Shown piece after piece: positions 46,063-58,387 of a stretch of 64,000 bases of DNA (within the stretch, counting starts at the first letter, position 1; every line of letters begins with the position of its first letter). Source of the DNA: Neoechinorhynchus agilis (taxonomy: Eukaryota > Acanthocephala); contig CM121342.1 in assembly GCA_051530055.1 (NCBI GenBank), forward strand, positions 4,030,001 through 4,094,000, read 5' to 3'. Under the pieces are notes generated by a model that was not told where the DNA came from, did no database searches, and saw only the letters and a program-made list of their open reading frames with translations. The position numbers were made by a program, and so were the translations under genes.

Positions 46063-49000
46063 TTAAATTAAATGAATGTTTCGTCCAGTTAAAAGAAAAC
46101 CAATATTCGCTCTTGCTTGTTTGGTAAAGTTCTTTTTTGAAAAATGATATAGAATAATACCGACGAACATGAATATAAGACACGAGATCATGCTGTTGAA
46201 TTCCTCAATGATTCCAAAAATACAAATCGCAATGGTCATTATTCCAAAGATAATAACTGCCCACAATGGAGCCTAATTAATAGATTGTTATTAAAAAAAA
46301 GGAACAAAACTTACTTCATAAATCTTAGACTTTTGGTAATCTTCCTCGTTCAACTTTGTTTTAATTCCATATTCGAGGTACCGTAGGTATAAGAAACTGA
46401 TGAACGTCACGACGTAGAAAAAGGATTCGCAGAAGGTGCTCATATAAAGTAGTACATCGATGTCTCCAACTAGTAAATATACAATCGATGCCAATGTCTA
46501 TGCGATTTGTTTTAAAACAAAATGGTATCATTAAGGAAAATGAAATTATAAAAACCTAGAGCCTCCTCATTGGCTAGGCAAATTAATAAAATTTCCAATC
46601 TTATCGGCTGAGTAAAACTGTGAACTGAGTATTCATATATTCCAAAGTTGAAGAAGTAAAGACCTAGATTTTACGAGACGGTTAATCAAAGGACATCAAA
46701 TAACCAATAGTATTGATAAACCCAAAAATGGTATTGTTTGTAAAACTTTAAAAAATCTATTTCGAACCTTTGTGTTTGAACCCGTGAGAAGGTGACGTTT
46801 TCAAATGTTTTATAAAACTCCTTAAACACAATTTGTTTTAAAGAAGAAAAAATTGAAATTTAAGCCCAAAACCCACACAAAGACAGGGGGAGCTTTACTT
46901 ACAACAATAGCGATCGAATTGACTGGAGTTAAATAGTTCCAATGGAGAAAGCACAAAGATATCGGCATATGTCCTTTCCTTGCAGCTCCAAAGACCAATC
47001 TTAAACTTCATTTAAAAAAAGGCTTTTGTGTCGAGAAACCAACCTTGAAGTAGTAAAAATTATACTGTTTGTTGATCCAAAGATCGAAAGAGATACGAGA
47101 ATGGAGAATACGGGTCCAAGCGATGGATGGAACTTGCTCATCATTTCCTAACTCATGGCACTCAGGATAATTTACGAATTAGCATGGGATAACAAACGAC
47201 GGCGATTGCAGGGGACGACAATATTTCACTCTTGTCCAAAGTAGAGAAATATGCCACATTAGTAAAGACATAAAGACCGGTCACGCAAGTGATGGCTAAT
47301 ATTGCGGCACGTTTAAGATCTCTAATCAATAATGGTCATACTAAATGACTATGGAAGTTCAATACCTTTCAGGACGCTTCAATTCCTCAGCTGCTAGATT
47401 AAGATAATTCCTTAAAATTGAATATTGGCGAAAATCCACAAGCACACACACAAAGTTTCATACCATCCGGAGTATGCAAAACTACAGCCGTAAAAAGCAG
47501 TCATTACTGATGCTACCGATCGAGTTCCATCAAAAGCGTTCTGAAAGTTTTCAATGCCGCTGCCTTTTGAAAAACGACGAAGTTAAATTAGACAAAAATA
47601 CAAGAAAACCTGAACTTAAATTGTATAATCCGGTCACGACTATTCCAAGCAGTGCCAATGCTTTCCCGAACGCGAACGACAATTGAAAAAATTCGACAAG
47701 TTTCATACTCCAGCAATTTATGAATGCAAAGAACACTTCGAAATTAGATAAAAGGTTGAATGTTACATCGGAAAGTACTTTTGAGGCGTGAATGACATAT
47801 TTAAAAACGGAGACCATAAACCAATGGAAAACCTTAATAATGACCAAGGTCATTTCTCAAAAATACCTAGCCGTAAAGTTCCATCTACGAAGTTTTAAAG
47901 TAAGATCATTGGTCCATTTTATAAAATGCGATAAAATAGACTAAACATTTTGCCTTTTCAATATTTTAGGTTTTTGTAAAAAATCAAAGAATTCCATGAA
48001 ATGACGGGAAAACAGGTCGTCTCCTTGGGACTTCACCTGTCCGAATACGATTTCTAAACGCTACTTTTCCCTTGTAGTTTCAGGCAAAAAGTTCAAAAGA
48101 CCGAAAAATGGAGATCCGTCGCTCTAGATTTTTTTTAAAACCTATCTCACTCTTGAGACAATTTGTGCCGTCGGATAAAGCATCGCACAATTTTTAATTT
48201 TGGAAGGGTTGTTTTGTGGCGTAGAAATTAAAATGATTTTATTTTTAAAACCGCCGACATTTCGAAGGCACAATCTTGTACGCCTTTTGATCAAGGTTGC
48301 TTGCAAGTCTTTTCAAACCAAACCTTGATAAACGCGTACAAGATTATGCCTTCGAAATATCGGCAGTTTTAAGCCAGAAAACAATCTAAAGCATTTTTAT
48401 CAGTGATTCAGAAAGGATCCTCGATGCAATGGAGGATTCCAAAGTTCCCATTGGAACTTGGGTATTTATGCAACGTAAAATGAAATTTCCTGTTGAAGAA
48501 ACTTCCTTAGGACTTAATTTTGAGATTTTGTTATTAGACCGCTTAACTTTATAGATTTTAAACGATCTCCGAAATAAACAACGTAAAATGGAATTTCCTG
48601 CTGGAAAACTCTATAAAATAAAACGTATTCTTTTTCGTTCAATTGACGAATACTATTAGTTAGGTTATATATTTCCTTAGAACTTCAATTTGATTGCAAG
48701 AGAAATTCTAGGCAATTTCGATTTTCATGTTAGACCGCTTAAACTTTATAGATTTAAACGATCTCCGAAATAAACAACGTAAAATGGAATTTCCTGCTGG
48801 AAAACTCTATAAAAACGTATTCCTTTTCGTTCAATTGACGAATACTATTAGTTAGGTTATATATTTCCTTAGAACTTCAATTTGATTGCAAGAGAAATTC
48901 TAGGCAATTTCGATTTTCATGTTAGACCGCTTAACTTTATAGATTTAAACGATCTCCGAAATAAACAACGTAAAATGGAATTTCCTGCTGGAAAACTCTA

Positions 49001-51380
49001 TAAAATAAAACGTATTCTTTTTCGTTCAATTGACGAATACTATTAGTTAGGTTATATATTTCCTTAGAACAATTTGATTGCAAGAGAAATTCTAGGCAAT
49101 TTCGATTTTCATGTTAGACCGCTTAAACTTTATAGATTTAAACGATCTCCGAAATAAACAACGTAAAATGGAATTTCCTGTTGAAAAACTCTATAAAAAC
49201 GTATTCCTTTTCGTTCAATTGACGAATACTATTAGTTAGGTTATATATTTCCTTAGAACTTCAATTTGATTGCAAGAGAAATTCTAGGCAATTTCGATTT
49301 TCATGTTAGACCGCTTAACTTTATAGATTTAAACGATCTCCGAAATAAACAACGTAAAATGGAATTTCCTGTTGAAAAACTCTAAAATAAAACGTATTCT
49401 TTTTCGTTCAATTGACGAATACTATTAGTTAGGTTATATATTTCCTTAGAACTTCAATTTGATTGCAAGAGAAATTCTAGGCAATTTCGATTTTCATGTT
49501 AGACCGCTTAAACTTTATAGATTTAAACGATCTCCGAAATAAACAACGTAAAATGGAATTTCCTGTTGAAAAACTCTATAAAAACGTATTCCTTTTCGTT
49601 CAATTGACGAATACTATTAGTTAGGTTATATATTTCCTTAGAACTTCAATTTGATTGCAAGAGAAATTCTAGGCAATTTCGATTTTCATGTTAGACCGCT
49701 TAAACTTTATAGATTTAAACGATCTCCGAAATAAACAACGTAAAATGGAATTTCCTGCTGGAAAACTCTATAAAATAAAACGTATTCTTTTTCGTTCAAT
49801 TGACGAATACTATTAGTTAGGTTATATATTTCCTTAGAACTTCAATTTGATTGCAAGAGAAATTCTAGGCAATTTCGATTTTCATGTTAGACCGCTTAAC
49901 TTTATAGATTTAAACGATCTCCGAAATAAACAACGTAAAATGGAATTTCCTGTTGAAAAACTCTATAAAAACGTATTCTTTTTCGTTCAATTGACGAATA
50001 CTATTAGTTAGGTTATATATTTCCTTAGAACTTCAATTTGATTGCAAGAGAAATTCTAGGCAATTTCGATTTTCATGTTAGACCGCTTAAACTTTATAGA
50101 TTTAAACGATCTCCGAAATAAACAACGTAAAATGGAATTTCCTGCTGGAAAACTCTATAAAATAAAACGTATTCTTTTTCGTTCAATTGACGAATACTAT
50201 TAGTTAGGTTATATATTTCCTTAGAACTTCAATTTGATTGCAAGAGAAATTCTAGGCAATTTCGATTTTCATGTTAGACCGCTTAAACTTTATAGATTTA
50301 AACGATCTCCGAAATAAACAGCGTAAAATGGAATTTCCTGTTGAAAAACTCTATAAAAACGTATTCCTTTTCGTTCAATTGACGAATACTATTAGTTAGG
50401 TTATATATTTCCTTAGAACTTCATTTGATTGCAAAATTCTAGGCAATTTCGATTTTCATGTTAGACCGCTTAACTTTATAGATTTAAACGATCTCCGAAA
50501 TAAACAGCGTAAAATGGAATTTCCTGTTGAAAAACTCTATAAAAACGTATTCCTTTTCGTTCAATTGACGAATACTATTAGTTAGGTTATATATTTCCTT
50601 AGAACTTCAATTTGATTGCAAGAGAAATTCTAGGCAATATCGATTTTCATGTTAGACCGCTTAACTTTATAGATTTAAACGATCTCCGAAATAAACAACG
50701 TAAAATGGAATTTCCTGTTGAAAAACTCTATAAAATAAAACGTATTCCTTTTCGTTCAATTGACGAATACTATTAGTTAGGTTATATATTTCCTTAGAAC
50801 TTCAATTTGATTGCAAGAGAAATTCTAGGCAATATCGATTTTCATGTTAGACGGCTTAACTTTATAGATTTTAAACGATCTCCGAAATTAAATAAACTGT
50901 GGCCTTTAAAAGAAACTCACGTAAAACGCAACATCCAATGCATATTTTTGGAATAGAACTTATAGTGCATAAATCCGCGGGTTTTATGAGATATTCACTG
51001 AGGGTAAGTCCACTGATCGCCAGACCAGAAGGAATGATAAGCAAGAGTCTTGTATAGCAAAACAGAAATCCAAGGTATTCACCGAGTGTTTGACATATAT
51101 ATTCATAATCTCCTCCAGCTTTAGGCATTTTTGTTCCTAGCTCAATATACATCATGCTTCCGAGAGCCACCAAAACTCCATTTAGTATCCACATAATAAG
51201 AGCAACTCCAATGGAACCCGCGTCTCGAGCAACAGTTCCAGCGCTCACAAAAATACCACTGCCCACTGTTGAATTGAAAATCACTGCTGCACCTCTCCAC
51301 ATCCCCATTGTTTTTTTCAATTCCGGCTCTTCTTTCACTTCATTTGACATTCCAAAACTCTTAGATCTCGAATGCACCAT
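46063..51380 (-). CDS. SLC7 light-chain amino-acid transporter (LAT/asc/xCT type), 482 aa
   Basis: A plasma-membrane amino-acid exchanger of the APC fold. Nine exons resolved with consistent phases: 51380-50921, 47735-47610, 47563-47464, 47410-47366, 47321-47198, 47147-47044, 46999-46903, 46497-46315 and 46272-46063. Landmarks: NSTVGSGIFVSAG (unwound TM1 substrate motif GSGIF), MPKAGGDYEYI, EYLIKPADLC (Cys aligned with the disulphide to the SLC3 heavy chain), FINCWSMK, FAYSGWNYLNLAAEELKRPERD, VFGAARKGHMPIS. Length is normal for the family (about 480-510). Most introns are 40-53 nt. Intron 7 is 405 nt. Intron 1 is 3185 nt because it contains array A9. The conserved Cys predicts pairing with a 4F2hc-like partner, but the exact subtype is unclear. 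Confidence 0.9.
48250..48372. repeat. Fold-back element in SLC7 intron 1
   Basis: Left arm ccgccgacatttcgaaggc...gatcaaggtt, right arm aaccttgataaacgcgtac...gaaatatcggcag. Same module order as the other fold-back elements: gatatttc/gaaatatc, cacaatcttgt, ttgcttgcaagt in the loop. Confidence 0.8.
48470..50890. repeat. Tandem array A9 in SLC7 intron 1, unit about 187 bp, about 13 copies
   Basis: The unit contains gatctccgaaataaacaacg, aatggaatttcctg, cgttcaattgacgaatac, taggttatatatttcc and ttagaccgctta. Two alternating subtypes exist (actctataaaataaaacg and actctataaaaacg). The array ends 30 bp before the splice donor of exon 1 (50920). Confidence 0.97.
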
Positions 51381-51837
51381 TTTTTTTACAAAGTCGTGGC
51401 GGTTCGTTTAGACAGCAGTTTAAAAAAACCCAACCCCAATGCATTTAGTCATCTATCCAACGATGAAGTCTTAGTACACGAGACGTCCTTAAAGACTTGG
51501 TCATGCTTATTTTGTAGTTTGTCTTTGAGTCGCAAGGATTCAATAAATCACTGCTTTTCAGTACTTTAAAAACTTTAAACCAAAATGATTGACGAAAATT
51601 AATCATGTTGGATTTGTTTCGAAATGTGATATATCGAAGAAAATTTAATCTTTTTGCCCAAACATTTTTATAACGTCTGCAAAAAAGAGACTTGGATACA
51701 AACAAGTTTCAGTCCGATTTAACTTTCCACAATACCAAACTAGTAACGTCGAAAAATAGCTCTTTTAAAGATATAAACTTGATTGATTTAATTGTACCAA
51801 ATCGCAACCATTCAATGTTTCGTAGAATTTTTTTGTT
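51381..51837. other. SLC7 upstream region
   Basis: About 450 bp between the SLC7 start codon and array A10. Small ORFs on both strands, none with a domain. It probably holds the SLC7 promoter. Confidence 0.4.
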
Positions 51838-52738
51838 CCATAAAGACCAAGTAATCTTGTAATTGGAATAAAATTAAAAAATTATCAACCGCCTTTGCGT
51901 GTTCTTAAAATCATTCATAAACTCTGTTTATTTTAGAATTTTTTTAAAGAAACTCACAGTGGGTTTTTAGGCAAAACTTAGTAATCTTCGTTAAGTTTCC
52001 GCAAAATCTTAATTCGAAACGGTTTAAAAAGGTTATCAAAAATAAAATGGACTGTGATTTAATAAAGCCATAGCGTTTCAAATATTTTTAACGGTAATCA
52101 GATAATCAATTGTACAAAAAAAAGAGATCTTAAGTTCTCCATAAAGACCAAGTAATCTTGTAATTGGAATAAAATTAAAAAATTATCAACCGCCTTTGCG
52201 TGTTCTTAAAATCATTCATAAACTCTGTTTATTTTAGAATTTTTTTAAAGAAACTCACAGTGGGTTTTTAGGCAAAACTTAGTAATCTTCGTTAAGTTTC
52301 CGCAAAATCTTAATTCGAAACGGTTTAAAAAGGTTATCAAAAATAAAATGGACTGTGATTTAATAAAGCCATAGCGTTTCAAATATTTTTAACGGTAATC
52401 AGATAATCAATTGTAAAAAAAAAGAGATCTTAAGTTCTCCATAAAGACCAAGTAATCTTGTAATTGGAATAAAATTAAAAAATTATCAACCGCCTTTGCG
52501 TGTTCTTAAAATCATTCATAAACTCTGTTTATTTTAGAATTTTTTTAAAGAAACTCACAGTGGGTTTTTAGGCAAAACTTAGTAATCTTCGTTAAGTTTC
52601 CGCAAAATCTTAATTCGAAACGGTTTAAAAAGGTTATCAAAAATAAAATGGACTGTGATTTAATAAAGCCATAGCGTTTCAAATATTTTTAACGGTAATC
52701 AGATAATCAATTGTACAAAAAAAATCTTAAGTTCATAA
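51838..52738. repeat. Tandem array A10, unit 302 bp, 3 copies
   Basis: Units begin ccataaagaccaagtaatc at about 51838, 52140 and 52440, and are nearly identical. No coding frame. Confidence 0.97.
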
Positions 52739-53228
52739 ATAAAGTAATCGTTCATTGTCATCTTCTCGGTTTTCAAATCGATCAATAAAGTACGAAAATT
52801 AAATTTCTAACTGATTTTGAACTCATAAAAATTATTTACACGGTTGACGGTTATAATAATACGTTCATTTGTTAATTAACAAAGAAAAGGACCAATGTAT
52901 CTTTGGGTACTCACAAAAACACTCGAATTCGAAGGAGAGATTCTTAGGTTGTGAAGCTGGGTCTCTCCTCCAATTCATTAAGGTTTAAATTTTGATGTCC
53001 AAACAGATCTTGAACTTTGTTTTTGTGTTGTAGAGTTGGTCGGTTCGTTGATTTTGGTTGGTTGACATTTTCTTGGAATAGGAATAGTTTAGAACTGAAA
53101 GGAATGAGAATTCAACTTTCCCGCAAAAATACAATCATTCCACGATAAAATCGCCTTGTTAAATAGTTTTTATTTTAGCGTTTGTGTAAATCGACCGGTC
53201 GCCTTTATCAGTGTAAATTAAGTTGTCC
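52739..53228. other. Intergenic, no gene recognised
   Basis: AT-rich unique sequence. A short imperfect hairpin occurs around 52935-52975 (ggagagattc with gtctctcctcc). Nothing else was seen. Confidence 0.4.
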
Positions 53229-54410
53229 TATTCGGCTTTTTCCTTTCAGGAACACATCCCATCGATATTTTAGGAACCGAATGAAATCAGTTAGGCTCTC
53301 AAAATCGTACGGCAATGAGTTTTGTACAATTCTCCGGATTCTCAGATACCTCCTCCCGAGGATCCTACACTCATCAGTGAGTTTCCTCTTCCCTGCAGAA
53401 CGGTATTTCGTTTCCTTTTGTTGTGAGTCAAAGGCGACGGTGGATTTTGAATCCTTTTGACCCTCAAACCGAAGTCCACTGGACCGCTTCGACAAAACTA
53501 CGAAATGTACAAACTCTGCCATCTTTTATACCTTGGGATTAGTGTTGAATTTTGTTGTCTTCTGGGAAGCGGTTTAGGTTTTTCTGTAGAACATCTTTTA
53601 CTCGGATTTTTCCTTTTGGGCACACATCCAACCGATATTTTACATAGGGGAACAGAATGAAATCTGTTAGACTTTCAAAAAAAGAATAGCTCCGGATTCT
53701 CAGATCCCTCCTCCCGAGGATCCTACACTCATCAGTGAGTTTCCTCTTCCCTGCAGAACGGTATTTCGTTTCCTTTTGTTGTGAGTCAAAGGCGACGGTG
53801 GATTTTGAATCCTTTTGACCCTCAAACCGAAGTCCACTGGACCGCTTCGACAAAACTACGAAATGTACAAACTCTGCCATCTTTTATACCTTGGGATTAG
53901 TGTTGAATTTTGTTGTCTTCTGGGAAGCGGTTTAGGTTTTTCTGTAGAACATCTTTTACTCGGATTTTTCCTTTGGGCACACATCCAACCGATATTTTAC
54001 ATAGGGGAACAGAATGAAATCTGTTAGACTTTCAAAAAAAGAATAGCTCCGGATTCTCAGATACCTCCTCCCGAGGATCCTACACTCATCAGTGAGTTTC
54101 CTCTTCCCTGCAGAACGGTATTTCGTTTCCTTTTGTTGTGAGTCAAAGGCGACGGTGGATTTTGAATCCTTTTGACCCTCAAACCGAAGTCCACTGGACC
54201 GCTTCGACAAAACTACGAAATGTACAAACTCTGCCATCTTTTATACCTTGGGATTAGTGTTGAATTTTGTTGTCTTCTGGGAAGCGGGTTTAAGTGTTTC
54301 TCTAGAACATCTTTTACTCGGATTTTTCCTTTTGGGCACACTGTTAATCGATATTTTTGGATAAGGGAACCGAATGAAATCTGTTAGACTTTCAAAAAAC
54401 AAATGTCAAT
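53229..54410. repeat. Tandem array A11, unit about 357 bp, about 3.2 copies
   Basis: The unit contains gaatgaaatctgttagac, ccggattctcagatacctcc, actcatcagtgagtttcc and ctacgaaatgtacaaac. On the minus strand each copy has a frame of 93-113 codons starting MAEFVHFVVLSKRSSGL. It shares its core with A4 (ctacgaaatgtacaaa) and A12 (cagatacctccc, actcatcagtgagtttcc). Confidence 0.93.
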
Positions 54411-54673
54411 GAGTTTTGTGTGTGTCGAGTTGGCCTAGTCGAAGAAATTTATTAAATCCGATATTTCAACGGCACAATCTCGCCACCTCACGGAGTTTGC
54501 ACGTAAATTAAGCTCGAGCCTAAAAATTCTTAAGCCAAAGAACACAATAAAATCTTCAAAAAAAAGTCAGAATTGACAAAGATCTTTGCATGATTTCAGA
54601 GTTGCCTATTTTAAACGATAGTTCTTAGCAGGACTTCCTTAAACTACAAATCAAACTAAAGGCGATTTTATTG

Positions 54674-55000
54674 CTACTTCAAAGATCCGCCCACTTGTTC
54701 CTGATAAACCTCAATACAATCTTCATCGTCCATTCCCAAAGAGCTGGCAGTTTCATCTTCATTGATTCGTTTACCTTCGTACATAAACCGAAGAGTTCCT
54801 ACAGGAATTCCGTAACGTTCGGCATAAGATTTCATGAGTTTACTGAGTACTGTCTGTGATTTTACTTTGAAGTACAACTCGCCTCCTTCCTGGCTGATCA
54901 CCTTTATTTTAACATAAGAATCTCCTTCAGCTGCATTCGCTGAGACGTCCGCGGGAGGCTGAGGAACCTGAGGCTCATCTTGCGCTTTATCGTTCTCCAT
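54674..55000 (-). CDS. SUMO: SUMO, left copy, 108 aa
   Basis: Ubiquitin-like modifier conjugated to nuclear proteins through its C-terminal diglycine. A single exon starting at ATG (MENDKAQ). Acidic/proline N-tail of about 27 residues, then the beta-grasp domain with YVKIKVISQEGGELYFKVK, KLMKSYAERYGI, LRFMYEGKRI and DCIEVYQEQ, and GG at 104-105. Three extra residues (SLK) follow, to be removed by a SENP protease. No SUMO-chain ΨKxE motif is obvious in the N-tail. The protein is identical to the right copy. Confidence 0.97.
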   Translation of the reverse strand: MENDKAQDEPQVPQPPADVSANAAEGDSYVKIKVISQEGGELYFKVKSQTVLSKLMKSYAERYGIPVGTLRFMYEGKRINEDETASSLGMDDEDCIEVYQEQVGGSLK

Positions 55001-55082
55001 TGGGGTTTTTTGCGTCAAACGCCGCAATGTTTCTCCAAATGGGACGAATAATACGTTTCAAATCGGAAAGAATCGACAATGA

Positions 55083-55090
55083 TGACGTCA
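55083..55090. promoter_or_regulatory. CRE/ATF site TGACGTCA upstream of SUMO (left)
   Basis: A perfect palindromic CRE 83 bp upstream of the SUMO ATG, inside the arm. It is mirrored at 58298-58305. Confidence 0.6.
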
Positions 55091-55309
55091 TGTTTTCTAG
55101 GTGGGTGAATGCATGTCCAAAACAATTCTCAGCGAATTTTTATGTGGCTCACACGGAAGTCTTAGGATTTTCAACACGACGAAATTGATCAGTTTAGGCC
55201 TTCACCTTCTTGAGTCTGTCTAAAATGCACTCAATTTCACTTATCCGGTGGTATCCTCAGGGAAAAGATTCTCTTCTTATTTAAAATTGTTTCTTTTTTT
55301 AAAGGACAA

Positions 55310-55794
55310 TTTTAGATTAAATCGTCCCCCGGACGCTGACCGCATTTCCTCGTTGGATTGCGAGGCTTATTCTTTGGATCAGGAAAATCCTCTCGCGTCG
55401 CTCCCCTGTTTCTGCTGCAAGTCGTCTTCCGAGTTGGGCACTAAAGCTTCGTGCCGAAGATCCCAGCGTCCCTTGTGTCTCCACGCCGAAAGGAAGGAAA
55501 ATGTAATTTTGTTTCAGCTCATTGTATTTCTCCGCTTTCCTCCTTTCGGCGGCACTCGCTGCTCCTCCCGTCTCCGCTGTCCACGCATTTTGCGTCCCAA
55601 ATTAGACTCTTCCCTTCTTTCCAAGGGAAAACTGTCATACCGTCGGGACGCTTACCATCCGAGCGACAGAGGTGATTGGGCTCCAGGATGGTTGGAACGT
55701 GGATCGAGTTCAGAGCTCTGCTAATGATCGCGTTGAGCTCTGCGTGCCTTGGGAAACGACCGCTCGATCTCTTGCAGTAGAGTCCATGTCTCAC
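55310..55794 (-). mobile_element. LINE 3' ORF end (left-arm copy)
   Basis: The reverse complement of the 57594-58075 segment. It carries the conserved LINE C-terminal blocks [20 protein letters not shown], then LPFGVETQGTLGSSARSF and IQRISLAIQRGN, with one frame change between the first and second block. GC-richer than its surroundings. The plus-strand ORF at 55248-55724 is its antisense shadow. Confidence 0.8.
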
Positions 55795-56102
55795 GAGAAT
55801 TCAAAACTTGATCAAATATGCGGCTTCGGAAATCAATTATATTATTCACAAATACTTATTTGTATTCTCTTAAATTTTAAACTTGCCCGAAGACGAACTT
55901 ACGTCGAAAAACAACCTTACAATTCTCAGAGAAGCCGTAAGACACAGAAAGCTCTCTCGGAAATAAAGATTTTCAACACGTCGAGGTTCGAAACGTCTTT
56001 AATAAAGAATCATTTACCGGGTGTCGACCTAAACAATAATCCCTGATGATTTTCCACGCCGCACATTCGATCGAGTTTTGCATTCTCGTAAATTTGAAAC
56101 TT

Positions 56103-57285
56103 GGTCAATTTTAAATAAGAAGAGAATCTTTTCCCTGAGGATACCACCGGATAAGTGAAATTGAGTGCGCCGGCCTGCGCTCAATGCCCCAGGACCGTAC
56201 GGTTAAGAGTTTGTAAGAATCCCTCCGGATTCTCAGATACCTCCCGGGGAGGCGGGACTCATCAGTGAGTTTCCTCCTCCCTTCAACGGGGTATTTCGTC
56301 CCCTTTGGCTGTGCGTCATTGGTGGTAAAGGATTTTGACTAAAATTGAATGACGATATCATTTTAGAGCTATATTTTCTCACTATTTTGGTTCTGTCTCT
56401 CTTTTTTCGTTCCTTAAAATCATCATTCAATTTTAGTCAATCCCTTCAGTTGTCCGGCTTATTTTTTTAGGCATAAAGCCAAACCAATTAAATCAGAGAA
56501 GTGATATAACCACATTGTCTCCAATGCACGGTTAAGAGTTTGTAAGAATCCCTCCGGATCCTCAGATACCTCCCGGGGAGGCGGGACTCATCAGTGAGTT
56601 TCCTCCTCCCTTCAACGGGGTATTTCGTCCCCTTTGGCTGTGCGTCATTGGTGGTAAAGGATTTTGACTAAAATTGAATGATGATATCATTTTAGAGCTA
56701 TATTTTCTCACTATTTTGGTTCTGTCTCTCTTTTTTCGTTCCTTAAAATCATCATTCAATTTTAGTCAATCCCTTCAGTTGTCCGGCTTATTTATTTAGG
56801 CATAAAGCCAAACCAATTAAATCAGAGAAGTGATATAACCACATTGTCTCCAATGCACGGTTAAGAGTTTGTAAGAATCCCTCCGGATCCTCAGATACCT
56901 CCCGAGGAGGCGGGACTCATAGTGAGTTTCCTCCTCCCTTCAACGGGGTATTTCGTCCCCTTTGGTTGTGCGTCATTGGCGGTAACGGATTTGACTAAAA
57001 TTGAATGATGATTTTAACGAAAAAAGAGAGACAGAACCAAATAGTGAGAAAATATAGCTCTAAAATGATATCATCATTCAATTTTAGTCAATCCTTTACC
57101 ACCAATGACGCACAGCCAAAGGGGACGAAATACCCGTTGAAGGGAGGAAAACTCACTAATGAGTCCGCCTCCGGGAGTATCTGAGCATCCGGAGGGATTG
57201 TTAAGAACTTTTAAGTATGGGGCTCGGCAGACCGGCACTTCCCAGACCGAAATCGGTGAACTGTGTGTTGTGCCGAAGTTCCGTA
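56103..57285. repeat. Spacer of inverted repeat 2 with tandem array A12 (unit about 330 bp, about 2.5 copies)
   Basis: The array at 56193-57000 contains gagtttgtaagaatccctcc, cagatacctcccg and actcatcagtgagtttcc. It also contains a hairpin with arms gactaaaattgaatgatgat/atcatcattcaattttagtc. A further partial copy at 57000-57210 is inverted. At 56117-56166 lies an extra inverted copy of an arm segment (ataagaagagaatcttttcc). Confidence 0.9.
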
Positions 57286-57593
57286 AAGTTTCAAATTTAC
57301 GAGAATGCAAAACTCGATCGAATGTGCGGCGTGGAAAATCATCAGGGATTATTGTTTAGGTCGACACCCGGTAAATGATTCTTTATTAAAGACGTTTCGA
57401 ACCTCGACGTGTTGAAAATCTTTATTTCCGAGAGAGCTTTCTGTGTCTTACGGCTTCTCTGAGAATTGTAAGGTTGTTTTTCGACGTAAGTTCGTCTTCG
57501 GGCAAGTTTAAAATTTAAGAGAATACAAATAAGTATTTGTGAATAATATAATTGATTTCCGAAGCCGCATATTTGATCAAGTTTTGAATTCTC

Positions 57594-58075
57594 GTGAGAC
57601 ATGGACTCTACTGCAAGAGATCGAGCGGTCGTTTCCCAAGGCACGCAGAGCTCAACGCGATCATTAGCAGAGCTCTGAACTCGATCCACGTTCCAACCAT
57701 CCTGGAGCCCAATCACCTCTGTCGCTCGGATGGTAAGCGTCCCGACGGTATGACAGTTTTCCCTTGGAAAGAAGGGAAGAGTCTAATTTGGGACGCAAAA
57801 TGCGTGGACAGCGGAGACGGGAGGAGCAGCGAGTGCCGCCGAAAGGAGGAAAGCGGAGAAATACAATGAGCTGAAACAAAATTACATTTTCCTTCCTTTC
57901 GGCGTGGAGACACAAGGGACGCTGGGATCTTCGGCACGAAGCTTTAGTGCCCAACTCGGAAGACGACTTGCAGCAGAAACAGGGGAGCGACGCGAGAGGA
58001 TTTTCCTGATCCAAAGAATAAGCCTCGCAATCCAACGAGGAAATGCGGTCAGCGTCCGGGGGACGATTTAATCTA
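57594..58075 (+). mobile_element. LINE 3' ORF end (right-arm copy)
   Basis: Plus-strand reading [20 protein letters not shown], then [16 protein letters not shown] and [10 protein letters not shown], followed after a frame change by [34 protein letters not shown] and IQRISLAIQRGNAVSVRGTI. This is the conserved end of a LINE family common in invertebrates (DGKRPDG..., then VETLG..., then QRISIAIQRGNAASVLGT). Confidence 0.82.
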
Positions 58076-58297
58076 AAATTGTCCTTTAAAAAAAGAAACA
58101 ATTTTAAATAAGAAGAGAATCTTTTCCCTGAGGATACCACCGGATAAGTGAAATTGAGTGCATTTTAGACAGACTCAAGAAGGTGAAGGCCTAAACTGAT
58201 CAATTTCGTCGTGTTGAAAATCCTAAGACTTCCGTGTGAGCCACATAAAAATTCGCTGAGAATTGTTTTGGACATGCGTTCACCCACCTAGAAAACA

Positions 58298-58305
58298 TGA
58301 CGTCA
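58298..58305. promoter_or_regulatory. CRE/ATF site TGACGTCA upstream of SUMO (right)
   Basis: Mirror of the left-arm site, 83 bp upstream of the right SUMO ATG. Confidence 0.6.
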
Positions 58306-58387
58306 TCATTGTCGATTCTTTCCGATTTGAAACGTATTATTCGTCCCATTTGGAGAAACATTGCGGCGTTTGACGCAAAAAACCCCA

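Larger units (their letters stand above)
54459..56102. repeat. Left arm of inverted repeat 2 (about 1.64 kb)
   Basis: Reverse complement of about 57286-58923. Paired positions sum to 113388 with no indel through the SUMO and LINE parts. The outer end is a fold-back-family module (ccgatatttcaacggcacaa). Confidence 0.95.

Noticed and set aside
53208-54237. Repeated minus-strand ORFs MAEFVHFVV... in A11
   Set aside because: Present only as repeat units with differing ends; no domain and no start context suggesting a gene.
55248-55724. 158-codon ORF on plus strand (and its mirror 57664-58140)
   Set aside because: Antisense of the LINE 3' ORF; no domain of its own.
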